Below the pieces are notes generated by a model. That model did no database searches, had not been told where the DNA came from, and saw only the letters and a list, made by a program, of their open reading frames with translations. DNA of 64,000 nt from Chromobotia macracanthus (taxonomy: Eukaryota; Chordata; Actinopteri; Cypriniformes; Botiidae), in contig JAZGTH010000068.1 of NCBI GenBank assembly GCA_036877525.1, positions 620,001 through 684,000 on the forward strand, read 5' to 3'. Below are positions 36,641-48,112 of this stretch, one piece after another (the stretch's first letter is position 1; each line of letters begins with the position of its first letter). The position numbers were made by a program, and so were the translations under genes.

Positions 36641-36920
36641 TAAAGCACATGGTTTACTGTAAACAGGTCTACATTATTACTGTTATTTTAAAAGCAAACT
36701 ACCATGAAGAGTATTACATTATGTTTTTTTAATGGTAATGCACCATAAGCAAACAGCGGTTTTCAACTGTCAAATTAACGGTTAACAAAAAAGGCATCCA
36801 GTAAAGTGTTGTCACCATATTTTTTAAAAATGTTGTCACCACATATTTTACGGTGATGTTCTGGCAACTGCAGCTGCCAGTATTTTACCATAAATTACAC
36901 GTAAATTTTCTTTTTACAGT
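36640..36920 (+). repeat. Right part of an ACTGTAAAAA MITE
   Basis: It contains GGTTTACTGTAAACAGG, many TTTACCAT/TTACGGTG words, and the terminal ACGTAAATTTTC, TTTTTACAGT. This mirrors the left end at 30578. Confidence 0.6.
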
Positions 36921-37439
36921 GTATGGGAAATGATTAGAGTACCTTACATAGAGATTGCATAAAGACTATACTACGGCAAAAAGATCAGCAAGTGAAAACT
37001 AATACAGTTAAAATAAAAATACATACTTTTTGCTTCAAAGATATATCAGTTTTATGTAATGGATCCACAATATAAAACAATAATACACATATAATGTACT
37101 AGAATATCTATAAAGAATGTGTAGACAGCAAGACCAAGTGTATCATCAAATACATTGCATTCATTGCTAAAGAAGAATGACTTGCTAAAGAAAGAAGAAT
37201 TGCTAAATGGAAAAATGTCTTTTTTTGTAGACTTGTGCGTTCCCTGGGAATTAAAAACATGACCCTAGCATTGCTAGCACCATGCTCCGTCTGCGAAAAC
37301 ACGAAATACAAAGGAACCTAAATGTTTATGTTCATTTATATTTCTTAAAATATTTCTTATTTGCTCCTTGCATTGCAAAATTTTAACATATGCTTCAACA
37401 TAAACTAATGAAAAAATGTATGAAACTATAGTGGCCAAA

Positions 37440-40400
37440 ATGGAGCCCCCGAGTCAAAACCACTACGAGCATGCAGAGCAGACTCCATCCATTGTACATG
37501 TAAGCAGAGCTGAGAGTCGAGGGCCCAGTTAAATGATCTTGCTGACTGTTGATGGCATACCAGTTAATGCAGTTATAGACGCGGGTGCTGAGGCCACAAT
37601 CATGTTTAAGTTCAAGTGGAGTTTGTCATTTCAACCATATACAAGTACATAGTGAAACAAAACAACGTTTTTCCAGGATCAAGGTGCTACATAAACACAG
37701 AACAACATAACTACAAGGCTACATAATTTATACAGTGTAAGTGCACAAGTACAAACATGTGTAGACAACAAAAGACACAAGTACAATAGTACTTCTGGGG
37801 CAGACAGTGGACATAGTAGGTTCCAGTGCAACGCCGACCAGTACACAGTTCTGTTCCAAAGTGATTCAGACCTGCAGGACTGAAAAATGTGTCTCCAAAA
37901 TGCAGAAACTGGAAGGGAGATGTCAGCAACAGGCGGAGTGAAAGTGGAATTCAGAATTTGCAAAAAAGGCACAATTTGTGATGCCCTGCTCCTGGGTTTA
38001 GATTTCTTAAAAGCTGCAGATTTCACCATTCATGCATCTGGCAAAGTTTTTATGGGCTCAGAACTCATCCCAGCATATATATCTGAAGGCAAGGGTCCAA
38101 ACTACGACTCTAGTATCATCTCGAGGGTGATACTAGAGAGTAATTTCACTGTGCCACCAGAGTGTGATTGTCTAATTTGGGGTTTGGTAGATGACCCAAA
38201 ACCAGAACTCCTTGCCGTTCTAGAGCTTGTTAGCCCTTTCTGATGGAGTGTCTTCAGGCAGTATCATGACTTACATGGAACAGGGGATTCCGGTCAGGCT
38301 ATGCAACATCACAGCTTCCAGTAGACCCTTATTAAGGGAGTCTTATTGGGGATGCTCATCAAAGCATATTCTGATGCTCAAGAGGAGGGAGAGAGAGCCT
38401 ATGCAATTCCAGTTGAGGCACAGTTTTTTGGAAAAGGTAGGGACTCAGTGCTACAAGACCCTAACAGTGAGCCTCTGGATGAGCACCTTGTAAGAAGGGT
38501 TTTGTCACCAAACGCTCTTGACCTTCCAGAGCACCTCAGACAGTTGTTCACTTCTGCAAGCGAAACACTCATAGAACATCAGCAATAGATGTTAACAGCT
38601 CTACTAATGAACACCGATACGTTTTTGTAGCAACTGATGATGATCTGGGGAGGTTCTCTGCTCTGCAGCACAGCATTGATACAGGAATGACTAAGCCTGT
38701 TCAACAGCCAGTGCGACGTACCCCTTTAAGGGTTCTGAAATGAGAAGGAAATGCATCTAAAAACCATGCTTAAAGCAGTTGTGGTTCCCTCAATCTCTGA
38801 ATGAGCATCCCCTATTGTCCTCGTAAGGAAGAAAGATGGCGGGGTCAGCTGGAGCGTAAATTAATGATCTTACCATTAAGGATGCGTATCCCCTACCAAA
38901 AATATGGTGGTGCTGGGTGGCGCGAAGATATTCTCGACACTTGACCTTCAGTCAGGATACTGGCAGATTGAAAGGAATAAAAGAGACAGATCCAAGAATA
39001 CTTTTGTGACAAAGTATGGATTATATTAGTGCACCAGTGCACCACATTCCAGAGGGCCATGTAGTTCTACGAGGGTTGTGGGACACTTTGCTAATATAGC
39101 TAGATGACATAATCATTTTTGGTGAAGATGTGGAACAGTGTTTTGAATGCCATGCAGTGTTTTTTTAAAGGTTGCAGGATTATGGACTCAAGCTAAAGCC
39201 CTCAAAATGCCAGCTGCTAAGGGACGAATTTCAGTTTCTTGGTCACATTGTGAGCAGGCGAGGAATTAAGACCAATAATTTGCAATTATGGACAGGAGAT
39301 TTGTTGCCAAGTTTGCTGAAATAACTGCACCCTTAATTATCCTACTCAAAAGGCTTTCAAACATCTTAAAAGGAGTCTCACAACTGCACCCATCTTGGTG
39401 TTCCCAATTACATCAGAACAGTTTGTCTTGGACACTGATGCATCCAAGCAGAGCATTGGAGCAGTGCTTTCACAGTTTCACAGTGGAGGGAAGAGAAGGT
39501 TATCTTATTCGCCAGATGTCTCCTCACACCAGCATACCAGCGGTACTGTGTCACACGTAAAGAACTCCTAGTTGGAGTTGTTAGTCTGTTGTTAGCTTTA
39601 CCAGACAGTTCCGCCACTATTTGTTTGGGTCTAACTTCATACTGAGGATGGATCACAACAGTCTGGCATGGCTATACCCGTTAAAGAGACCAGATAGGCC
39701 AACTTGCTAGGTGGTTTGAAGAAATCAGCCAGTACAACTTTGTCATCAAGCATAGGGCAGTCACACACCACGCCAATGCTGATGCACTGTCCTGAAGAGC
39801 CCTGGATGAGGGACCCTGACTGTTATCAAGCAGGAAGAGAGCTGGAAAGGGCTGTCCTTTCTGTCGAAAGCTGAAAAGGACAGCCCTTAAATTTACATTG
39901 AACAATGAGCTCTCATAGTTCCGTCCTTGGTTAATGAAGTTTGTCGCATCTTACAAGTCACCAAGAGCCAGACCACACTATACCATCCAGTTTCAAATGG
40001 GCAAGTGAAAAGGTTCAATAGAATGTTATTGAAAATCATATGGTGTTACGTGAATCAAAGTCAGTGGAATTGGGATGAACATCTCCCCCTCCTCACTGCA
40101 GTGTACAGGAGAACTGTGCATTCAGCGACATGTTTCACACCAAATCAGCTGAGGCTGGGGTGAGAGGTTTTCCAGCCACATGTAACCAAATTACCAGGAA
40201 AACTAGAGAAACACCTATGTTTGTTCATGAACTGCAAGCTAACCTGCAGCTTGCTCATCAAGTAGCACATCAGAACTTAGACCTTCTTCTGGCGAATCTG
40301 AGCAGAGTGTATGACTTACGAGCCAGAGAGAAGTCTTACCAAGTGGGTGATCTGGTTTTAGTGAGGGTCAGTAGCAGAAAAAAGGGTTACAGTCCAAAAC

Positions 40401-40560
40401 TTCAAGCTCCATGGCAGGGGCCATTCGTCATCACAGCATGCCTTGGACCAGTGCTCTACCAAATCAAAGACAGATGAAGTGAGAGAGTACTGCATCATGA
40501 TCGTTTACAACCCTATTTAAGTGTTCACATCCCTAGCTGGATGCAGCGGCTGTGACGGAA
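37440..40560 (+). mobile_element. Ty3/gypsy LTR retrotransposon, internal region, degenerate
   Basis: Remnants appear in Ty3/gypsy order. Aspartic protease: VNAVIDAGAEATI (active DAG at 37578-37586) and later LLLGLDFLKAADFTIH. Reverse transcriptase: KDAYPLPKI near 38880, LDDIIIFGED (catalytic LDD, 39100-39108), KLKPSKCQLL and FLGHIVSRRGIKT. RNase H: SQYNFVIKHRAVTHHANADALS. Integrase end: TTLYHPVSNGQVKRFNRMLL. Chromatin-side C-terminal domain: DLRAREKSYQVGDLVLVRVS. Many stops and shifts interrupt it. The integrase zinc finger and first catalytic Asp are missing between about 39810 and 39930. The usual integrase catalytic Glu (Q-V-E-R) is Lys here. The 5' LTR and gag were not found. Confidence 0.88.
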
Positions 40561-40862
40561 ATACACCGGCACTGAGGAAGGCTTGTTGGTTCCAAAAACT
40601 GCCCAGGAACCTGTAGTCACTGCAGTAGAAGCGTCAAATCCTTTACCCTCCGACAACTCTGTCAAAAGAGCCTCAGACCGTTCTCACAATGGATTCTAAC
40701 AGTGATCCAGATCCCTGTGGAAAAGAGAGGATGAAGACAAAAAGGCAGTGACTTGTTCGGGCCCCAAGTCATCATATGGACTAATAGGACAAAAGTATTC
40801 ACTACTATTCACCCTCTGTAGTGCAGAAAGCACTTTGCCAAGCTAAAAAAAGGGAGGGCTGG

Positions 40863-41176
40863 TGTTATAGTGTTAGTTAATTAAATATAAGTTGAGTTAC
40901 AATTATTTTATATATACTAATAATGGGTTCTGTATTGTCCAATTAGATGCTGTTATGTCATTACACAGGGATTCACTGTTTTTTTGTTAATCATCAGTAT
41001 GCTTGCAGGCTCCAGTGTGGATGGTTGTAGTCAAACCCATCAGCACTGGGCAAGAGCATGTTATGCTTTGGAAATGTATGCTTTACTAAGTAAAGTTCCT
41101 GCAATGGATTATATTTGTTGTGTGCTTCTCTTCACGCCTAATACCTCTTCACGGACACTGATAGCTAATGTTACAG
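40863..41176 (+). repeat. Possible 3' LTR of the Ty3/gypsy element
   Basis: A purine tract (AAAAAAAGGGAGGGCTGG) directly precedes TGTTATAGTGTTAGTTA, the expected layout of a polypurine tract and 3' LTR start. A plausible end, CTAATGTTACA, lies at about 41175. No second LTR exists for comparison, so the right edge is uncertain. Confidence 0.4.
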
Positions 41177-41589
41177 ACAAGAGCACAACATTACATTATA
41201 TTTGTCCAAAAAAAGGGGAAAACAGGACATCACTACAAACAAAAAAACCTTAATGGGTTACTTGATTCTACCACATAGCTAAATGAAACTGGTTTGAAAA
41301 TAAATAATATACTGCCAGTTTTGTATAAAATGTTTTAGATAGACACAAACATATAAAAAAACTGTTTGTTTGACGTTTTAACTCGGACTAGATAACTTAA
41401 TTAAACGCATAGTAAGTTGAAACTGGCCCATCTTGCATCAAGAATAAACATTGAGCTCAGACATGTAAAATGTGTGCGTTCGGTATGCGACCGCCTTTAC
41501 TGATTGATGCTTTGTCTAAGCAACAGTGCAGAACACAAGAAATCTTTATGTAAATCTTGATGTTATTATAATAAATATAAAAGAAATAC

Positions 41590-41830
41590 CCAGCAAACAT
41601 GCCTGTGTGGGCCCACTGCAGGTAAGTGTGGGTTTACTGTGGGACAGTGTGAGCGGGACAAGCCCACACTAAACCCCAAGTTGGCTAACCAATTGGGGTT
41701 TGGGGTTGGCTAACCAACTGTGGGCTTGCCCACACTAAACCCATGCGGGCCCCATATGGGTTAGCCCATGCGGGGCCCACGTGGTTTTGCCCTTTTGGTC
41801 CCCCATGAGAAAACCCACACTGGCCTTGTG
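41590..41830. repeat. GC-rich palindromic repeat (GTGGGCCC / TGGGTTTA words)
   Basis: It is built of inverted and direct copies of GTGGGCTTGCCCACACTAAA, GTTGGCTAACCAA and TGCGGGCCCCATATGGGTT. The composition stands out from the AT-rich surroundings. No open frame. Confidence 0.7.
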
Positions 41831-42042
41831 TTTACCATTTAAAGAATAAATAGAATGAATTATGGCAGTCAGAAAAAAAATTCCTTTTTTTGCCAGGTAT
41901 CATGTTATAAATGTAGACTATTTCATTAAAATAAATAAATAAAAAACGAAAAATATAAACATTTTGGTACTCTAAACTCTTTGCGTGAAAAGCCTGCAAA
42001 AGTACCCGGCAACGGATATATAAGCTGCCAACAAAGCCGTGT

Positions 42043-42079
42043 GAGTCGGACTCTGTTCGGACAGAGTCGGACTCTGTTC
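42043..42079. repeat. Short direct repeat, GAGTCGGACTCTGTTC twice
   Basis: Two exact 16-base copies lie at 42043-42058 and 42064-42079. Each contains the near-palindrome AGTCGGACT. Function unknown. Confidence 0.75.
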
Positions 42080-42119
42080 TGAAGACAGGACACCGCTTGA
42101 CGAAAAGTTTCTCTGAGGT

Positions 42120-43490
42120 CAAGTAATTTAAATTTTTTTATTTAAATTTATTTTAAAATGCATGCCTTTAATACAAATATCAATTACAATTGAGAGTAAT
42201 TAAACATACAAATAAAAATCTTGACAAAGGGGCGGGGGAGAAGCCGATAGCGCCCGCTGTTTGTATATTTAATTTAAAGGGGACTGAGGTGATCACCAAA
42301 CATGCACGGTTTATGGAGATAATCCCAACATTTTTAGGGGGGCTGAACAGGGCTAAAGACCCTCTAGCCAAACGGCCTAGCGATGCCCTTGCTCACACAT
42401 ACACTGAAAAAGAGCGAGCGGGAGACAGAGAAGACTCACAGACAGGGCCAGATGAAATATGCTGACTTTTTTTTTGCAATTTGTGGGCTAGTTCTTATTT
42501 TTTAAAGAAAGGAAGAGTGTCTTTCTCAAGCCAGCATAAATATTCACTTCTTAACGGTTAATAGTTTACAACACAAATCAAATTAGAATAACTTGTTTGT
42601 TAAACAAAGGTCTGTTTTAGTATATGCACTGAGGACAAAAAATGATTTTTTTGTACCCTCTCTCACTATAAGCACTATAGCAAACAGCGCAGCTTCACAC
42701 ATATGTGCACTAGCGCATTTTATATTTGCAGGTAGATCAATCACAGCTACATCATACAGCGAGTCATCAGTAATGTCTTAATGAACATTATATATTGAAA
42801 ATAATTAATATAAATTATTTGTCATTCTATGTGCCTAGTAGTCATGTTAGCATTTGTTAAATATGTTAGCAAAACTGTATTTGTTACATGTAACCACATC
42901 ACATTATTATATTTCTCTTTCTCCAGACTGACTTGTTTGCTTGTTTGAGAAAATATTATACACTTTTACTATCTATATTTTATAAGCAATACAAAAGACA
43001 AATTTGGTGGCATATTATAGAAAAATTCTAACTGTAGAATCCTTTCTTAACTGTACAGAAGACAGTTTCAGTAAACACCTCATGTCTTTACTGGCCAAAG
43101 ACTATTGCAAAATAACATTTCCAAAGTGCATTAACTTATCTTAATCTTAGATAGGAAAGCAGAAGCATCAAACCTTGACAAACAACTGGTAATTTTTTGT
43201 CAACTCAACGCCAGGTCGCCAGCTTATTTTTTGGTTGTTGTTTTACAGAAGCAAGGTCAGTGTAAGGAGGAAGCCTGCTGCAGTACCATGGTACATTTCA
43301 TTTCATTCATTCATTTCACTCATTCGTGGTACAGATTTCATTAAATACCAAACATCTGTTTTATAAGTTGCTTTTGATAAGAGAGAGCTAATAGAATAAA
43401 TACATTTCAATTTATAATGTTTTGTAATTTTCTTTACAGTTTCATTATAGCTGTTATGTGAATATACTAATGCATTATTCCTTTAATTAG
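42120..43490. other. Upstream of DUF4806-like exons, no exon resolved
   Basis: A 91-codon frame (42190-42465) and others match nothing I know. Earlier exons of the DUF4806-like gene should lie in or before this area, because the exon at 43491 begins at a splice acceptor. I cannot place them. Confidence 0.45.
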
Positions 43491-43653
43491 GCAAAGTATC
43501 TGGAAAAATTGGAGTTCCAAGCCCATCCTCCAATACAAGGCGCATCCTGTCTTGTCCGTGTGACGACCACCTCACTGGCCCAGCAACTGTGCTGGAAGGG
43601 CTCTGGCCAGAAGTTGGATTTTGGGCAGATGCTGGTCTGCAAGGCAGTTATAG
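43491..43653 (+). CDS. DUF4806-like domain protein, exon A
   Basis: After an acceptor ending CCTTTAATTAG, 54 codons plus one base read AKYLEKLEFQ, then LVRVTTTSLAQQLCWKGSG and QKLDFGQMLVCKAVI, before a GTACAG donor. The pattern of a hydrophobic strand, (T)(T/N)SLA, a Trp-(K/T)-G-x-G turn, then F..M.VC.A(V/I), is that of the DUF4806 domain in many fish and insect proteins of unknown function. The donor splits a codon (G + AT = Asp) with the exon at 45183, where the domain continues. Upstream exons are not recognised, so the gene is partial here. No biochemical role is known to me. Confidence 0.72.
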
Positions 43654-43984
43654 GTACAGTATGTAATGTTTATATAGGATAAGTCCTTAAAAGAAGAATT
43701 TAAAAAAGAAAAAGGGAAGGAAAAATCAGTATTCAGTAGTATATATAAATCCTCATAAATATCCTCATTTGTTTGTCATCAAAGGTCCGCTGGATGATAC
43801 ACTTTGAGTAATTCTGCAGAGTTTTGACAGCTCCAGGGCTTTTGTTACAACTACAGATTGTACTGTATATTGTTTAAAAATAAATATTAAAATAGTAACA
43901 GATTTATTCATTGAATACAATCCAATTTCGCACAATCCTGATTTTCAATTGCATAATAAACCTATCCACTTTCCATCATGGCAG

Positions 43985-44984
43985 CAGGGGCGAACTGACC
44001 ATCTGGCAGACAGGGCATTTTCCTGCTGGGTCAACGTACTTTTTGAGCCAATACATCTTATACTATTTTTGTCTAATCCTCCCATAAAACTGGTATATCA
44101 GCAGCCCATTCTTTTTCTGCTTAATTCATTGATGGCGCTGGGGTCTTTTTGGCAGTTTAATGTATCTGTCAAAAAGTCAGCATCTGTTTTTTTCCAGACA
44201 GACCAACCCATGAGACATTTAATCAGCAGCCCATTGGTCCTTTTCTTAATTGACATTGGGCTGGCCCAACCACATCTTTAAACAACAACTTTTTTGGGCT
44301 CCGTGCAAGCATACAGCTTCAGTGTGCATCTGTCAAAACAGTCAGAGAGAGATGGAGAAGAAACACAAGGGAGGCACAGAGGTGGTGGTGAAATAAAGAA
44401 ACAGGCCCTTTAGACAGATGCTGCAAAATGTGGCAAAATAATTTGTTTTCTACTGCAGCAGAACCTTCATCAGCTCCCGTGGCTGATGATGAAAGTGGTG
44501 GTTGTGGCGGTGGCACTGGCAGCACCAGCACACACAGTGGGGAGGATAATGAGAGAGAGAGAGATGAGGGAGAAGTGAGTGTAGTGCCTGCGGTAAGCAG
44601 AACTGCTTTCAAAACACTTAGGAAGGTGTTAAGGAAGAGAGTGTCAGAGAGAGAGAGAAAGGGACTCCATGCTCTTATATAACTATTCCATGTTATAGTA
44701 TGGAAAACAGTGATCATCTGATCAACAATTTATCATGTCTGTTTTCTTTCTCCCTTAGACACAAAGGCACATACCCCAAATGGATGTCATAGCCTGTTTT
44801 AGGATTCACTAGTGTGGATTATACAGTTTTATTGAATTAATACATTTCTAGAAGTATTTAATGTGTGAACTCCCAGTGTTTCCTACCTATTATATGGCTT
44901 TAGTGCTTTTATGGAATGATCAATGTAGTGGACAGGTCTGGGCCAAAATGCCAGGGCTAATTTTTTTGTCCCAGTCCAGCTCTG
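43985..44984 (+). mobile_element. Small hAT transposon, 1.0 kb, 8-bp target duplication
   Basis: This element is exactly 1000 bp and is flanked by the identical octamer CATGGCAG (43977-43984 and 44985-44992), the hallmark of hAT insertion. Terminal inverted repeats are CAGGGGCGAACTGACC on the left and, reading in from the right, CAGAGCTGGACTGGGAC. It lies in the intron between the two DUF4806-like exons. Internally it keeps only the start of a transposase-like protein (44352-44700). The catalytic part is gone, so it could have moved only with help from a full copy. A relic of the same family is at 14860-15242. Confidence 0.92.
44352..44682 (+). pseudogene. hAT transposase N-terminal remnant
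   Basis: A start MEKKHKGGTEVVVK is followed by stops and a frame change. It then reads AEPSSAPVADDESGGCGG, a Gly/Ser/Glu-rich low-complexity part, and EGEVSVVPAVSRTAFKTL. Basic starts followed by acidic and small-residue linkers are usual before the zinc finger of ZMYM-type hAT transposases. No zinc finger or catalytic domain remains. Confidence 0.55.
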
Positions 44985-45182
44985 CATGGCAGGATAAAAG
45001 AATTACTTATAATTGATTTTAAAATAAGCAATTCAAATCACCATCACATGGAACAATCCTTATCCATAAACCAATGTCAAGCTCTCACAATCAAAATTCA
45101 GATTTAAATGTCTTAACAGTACTTGAACAACTCTTGTTTTGTTTTGAACATTTGTAATTCAATTGTTTTCTTTCTCACTTAG

Positions 45183-45376
45183 ATGCTGTAACAAAATGCT
45201 GCCGCACTACAGCATATGAGGTGGAGGCCTGCATTAAAACATGGCTCCGCAATGCAAGAGACAGGGATGGGGCACAACAAGAAAGGGCTAGATGGGCCCT
45301 TTACTGGGCTATTACTGGTGGGGCCCACATGTGCCCTGCATTTCACAATGGTATGGGGACCCACAGGGGCTGTTAG
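45183..45376 (+). CDS. DUF4806-like domain protein, last exon
   Basis: The acceptor is TTTCTTTCTCACTTAG. The first two bases complete the split Asp codon from 43653, giving ...KAVI-DAVTKCC. The frame continues YEVEACIKTWLRNARDRDG, which matches the end of DUF4806 domains (x-I-x-x-W-L-R-x-A-x-D-R), then an Arg-rich and non-conserved tail to TAG at 45374-45376. Last-exon length and phase are consistent. The stop lies at the edge of a CATGCTAA satellite array, so the original 3' end may have been replaced. Confidence 0.72.
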
Positions 45377-45500
45377 CATCATGTTAATTGATGCTAAAAC
45401 ATGCTAGCACCATGCTAAAATGTCCTACCATCATGCTAATTGATGTTAAAACATGCTAGCATCATGCTCATTAATGTTAAAACTTGCTATCATTATGCTA
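45371..45500. repeat. CATGCTAA minisatellite, second site
   Basis: Units such as GTTAGCATCATGTTAATTG and AACATGCTAGCACCATGC are the same family as at 8385-9600. The array begins within the last codons of the DUF4806-like frame. Confidence 0.85.
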
Positions 45501-46299
45501 AATCTATTCTTATACTTTTAAGCTTCAAAAACTATTACAATCTTAAACTCGTTTCACTTTTTTTAAACTAGGCTTTCTCAAGCTAACATAAAAAAGTTTG
45601 TTCACAAACTTTACTCCTCTAGTTACATTTTGCTGCTTACCTGTATTTCTAAAGGATTACATGAACCAGCTCAATCTCAGAATTAAAAAAAATGATCAGC
45701 TCAGTAAAATTATTATGCCCAGTTACTGTGTCAGAAAATATAATGTATTCAATACCCACTCTGAGTGAAAAACATATGGCAATGTTGACAAATAGATAAA
45801 ACATAACCTGTTGATTTAGTTCTTGACTTTTATTGAAAATGTTATTTGATCTACCAGGAACGTTACACAAACAGTTTAAACATCATTTTAAAAACCACAG
45901 TGACACAATTTTTAATGAACATTTGTACCAATCCTTACAAATATATAAAATACACATGGAAACTCACTTACTGTTAGGTTGGAAAGCCATTTTCCACAGT
46001 ACTATTTCAGTTGCTCTGAATCGCTGTTGAGATGTCTAAATAATAAAATCGCTTTTTGGGGGCGTGGGGAGTAAACTGTGAAATGTGTCTATAAGAGGTG
46101 GACACCCAGAAATTTACAGATTACAAAGACTTTGACATCAAAAGACAGCTTAACATAAACACAAGCCCCCCTCAGACACAACCCAGTATGACAGTCAGTG
46201 TTAAATAAGATGTGTGAGATTGTTTGACTAAATATTTTCCAAAATGAGGGTGCCATTGTTTCAATTTAAAACAAAGCAAAACAACCCATATTTTAAAAC
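45501..46299. other. Intergenic, nothing identified
   Basis: AT-rich. A 40-bp segment at 46255-46298 (AACCCATATTTTAAAA) is similar to 54330-54375, on the far side of the Polinton. Confidence 0.55.
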
Positions 46300-46803
46300 T
46301 GTCATGGTTGCACCTTGCTCCACCCACACCCAACGATCACTCACACAAATTCTAGCATGCTCCTGTTCCCCATCACTTGATCACCACAGAGCAATATAAA
46401 GATACTTCTTCCCCACTGCCATTTGTCTGGTCTCCCCCTTGGTGTACAGACTCAAACCCTGCTATCTGTATCTCTTCAGAAGTGTTCGTTACTCTGCTCT
46501 GATCTCCTTTCATCAGTGTTCCTGTTCCCCGCTCCTCTCATCATCTCCTTTGATCCTCCTGGGATATAAATGCTAATTTCACCTTGCTGCCAGCTACCAG
46601 ATCCGCTCTCACGTCATTTGCTTGCTGCTCTAATCGCTGTTCCTGGTAATACAAGATCTCCCATTAATGTCCCATACCCCAAAGACTGTATTATCTTCTG
46701 AAAACATACTCACCTTTCATTTACATTTTCATTTACTTTTTACTAATTAAAATTACTAATTTTGTTGTTTCAATAAATCCTCCTGTTTGTGGCGGAATCT
46801 GTA
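46300..46803 (+). repeat. LTR-like interspersed repeat
   Basis: It begins TGTCATGGTTGCACC, has a pyrimidine-rich body with a TATAAA-like word and an AATAAA near 46772, and ends near GTGGCGGAATCTGTA. Overall style is that of a fish LTR or solo LTR. No clear target duplication was found, so edges are approximate. Confidence 0.45.
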
Positions 46804-46958
46804 AAAAAATAAAAATAAATCCACTATCTTTGTGGCTGGAATATGGTATACTCTTACAAAAATTATGATGGAGGATTATGATGGTTGTATAGTTATAATT
46901 TTATATGTAAAATGAAATGGTTTTTGCAAACTCTTATACATACATAATTTAAGATACA

Positions 46959-47140
46959 AGTAGTTATAATCATACACTGTGTCAAACTGTCAATCAGACA
47001 AAATATGATTAATTACCCTTCCCTACCCCATGATTTTTCAACTAGTTTCTGATTAAAGCATATACCCCAATTTGATTGTCTTCCTGACTGTGGAGCATCC
47101 ATGTGTTGAAGCCTCTAAAGTTAAATCAAAGAGTTAAAAG
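46959..47140 (+). repeat. Left terminal inverted repeat of the Polinton
   Basis: Three blocks pair with the right end. 46959-47020 matches the complement of 54039-54100 with a handful of mismatches. 47037-47066 (CAACTAGTTTCTGATTAAAG) matches about 53820-53850. 47098-47140 (CCATGTGTTGAAGCCTCTAA) matches about 53759-53799. Confidence 0.88.
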
Positions 47141-48110
47141 AAAAAGAGTTAAAAGAGAGGAACAAATATCCTTAATATTTGTGTTAACGATACTACAATG
47201 TCATTGTGTCTGTTTACAGTATCAGACACCAGACAATGGATCTTTTTAGGTGATTCTTTTTGATTCTCACATAAAATACCCTGATCTTTGTTTTAAATTT
47301 AAAAAAGAGGCAATAAAAAAGTGGTATATATTTTCTTAAGCACGGTTACTTTTGCAGTGTTTTTTTATTTATTAAACATTCATGTTTTAGTCATGTCTCT
47401 ATATCTCTATAAAACATCTCTATATATGTTTTAAGTTAAAAAACATTTCGGTCTTATTTTTAACAAGTAAATTATCATTAGTATCATATTATTATTAAGT
47501 TATAAGTCTATTCTGGTGTGTGTTGTTTAACAATGTTTTAAATTTAAAAAGCTTCTAACCTTACTATTTAAACCTGTTAAAATAGTCAAACACCCTAGCA
47601 TATCCTGACAAACAAAGGGAGGTGTGTCACAAATGGCATGTTATTTGAATGATAGAATGGCTGTCATACTTGAAATGGTTGTGACTGTGTAAACAGGTAC
47701 TGTAACGATCTAGGTGCATCAGAAGATATTAGCCTTTCCGCTATTGTGGAAGAAATTAAGTCGCTGAACCAAACACTGGGGTGCATATATCTATTATAGC
47801 TGATATATGTCTACATAACGTGTATAAATGTGTAGAATGACCATAGTTTATTTCTTACCAAATAATACAAAACGCCAGGAATAGTTCTGCACCTGAACAC
47901 ATACAGCCCCAAAACAACGTGGGTTTCCACCCACTTGGAAAGTGTTTGTAATTAGATCTTATTTTTTACCAAAAAATGTATGCATTTTAAAAACACCCAA
48001 CTGTGTGTTTTCCAGAACATTTATCAACCCTTGTAAACAGTATCAATCCGCCTGCTGTGCAACACACAATATGGGATTACCCCAAGTGATATTGAGATGC
48101 TTGTAAGAGA
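47141..48110. other. Left interior of the Polinton, no gene recognised
   Basis: AT-rich, no supported frame. In related elements other genes lie between the terminal repeat and the polymerase; here they appear deleted or decayed past recognition. Confidence 0.55.
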
Positions 48111-48112
48111 GG

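Noticed and set aside
42190..42465. 91-codon frame as first exon of the DUF4806-like gene
   Set aside because: No donor in suitable phase was evident and the protein is unlike known DUF4806 N-termini.
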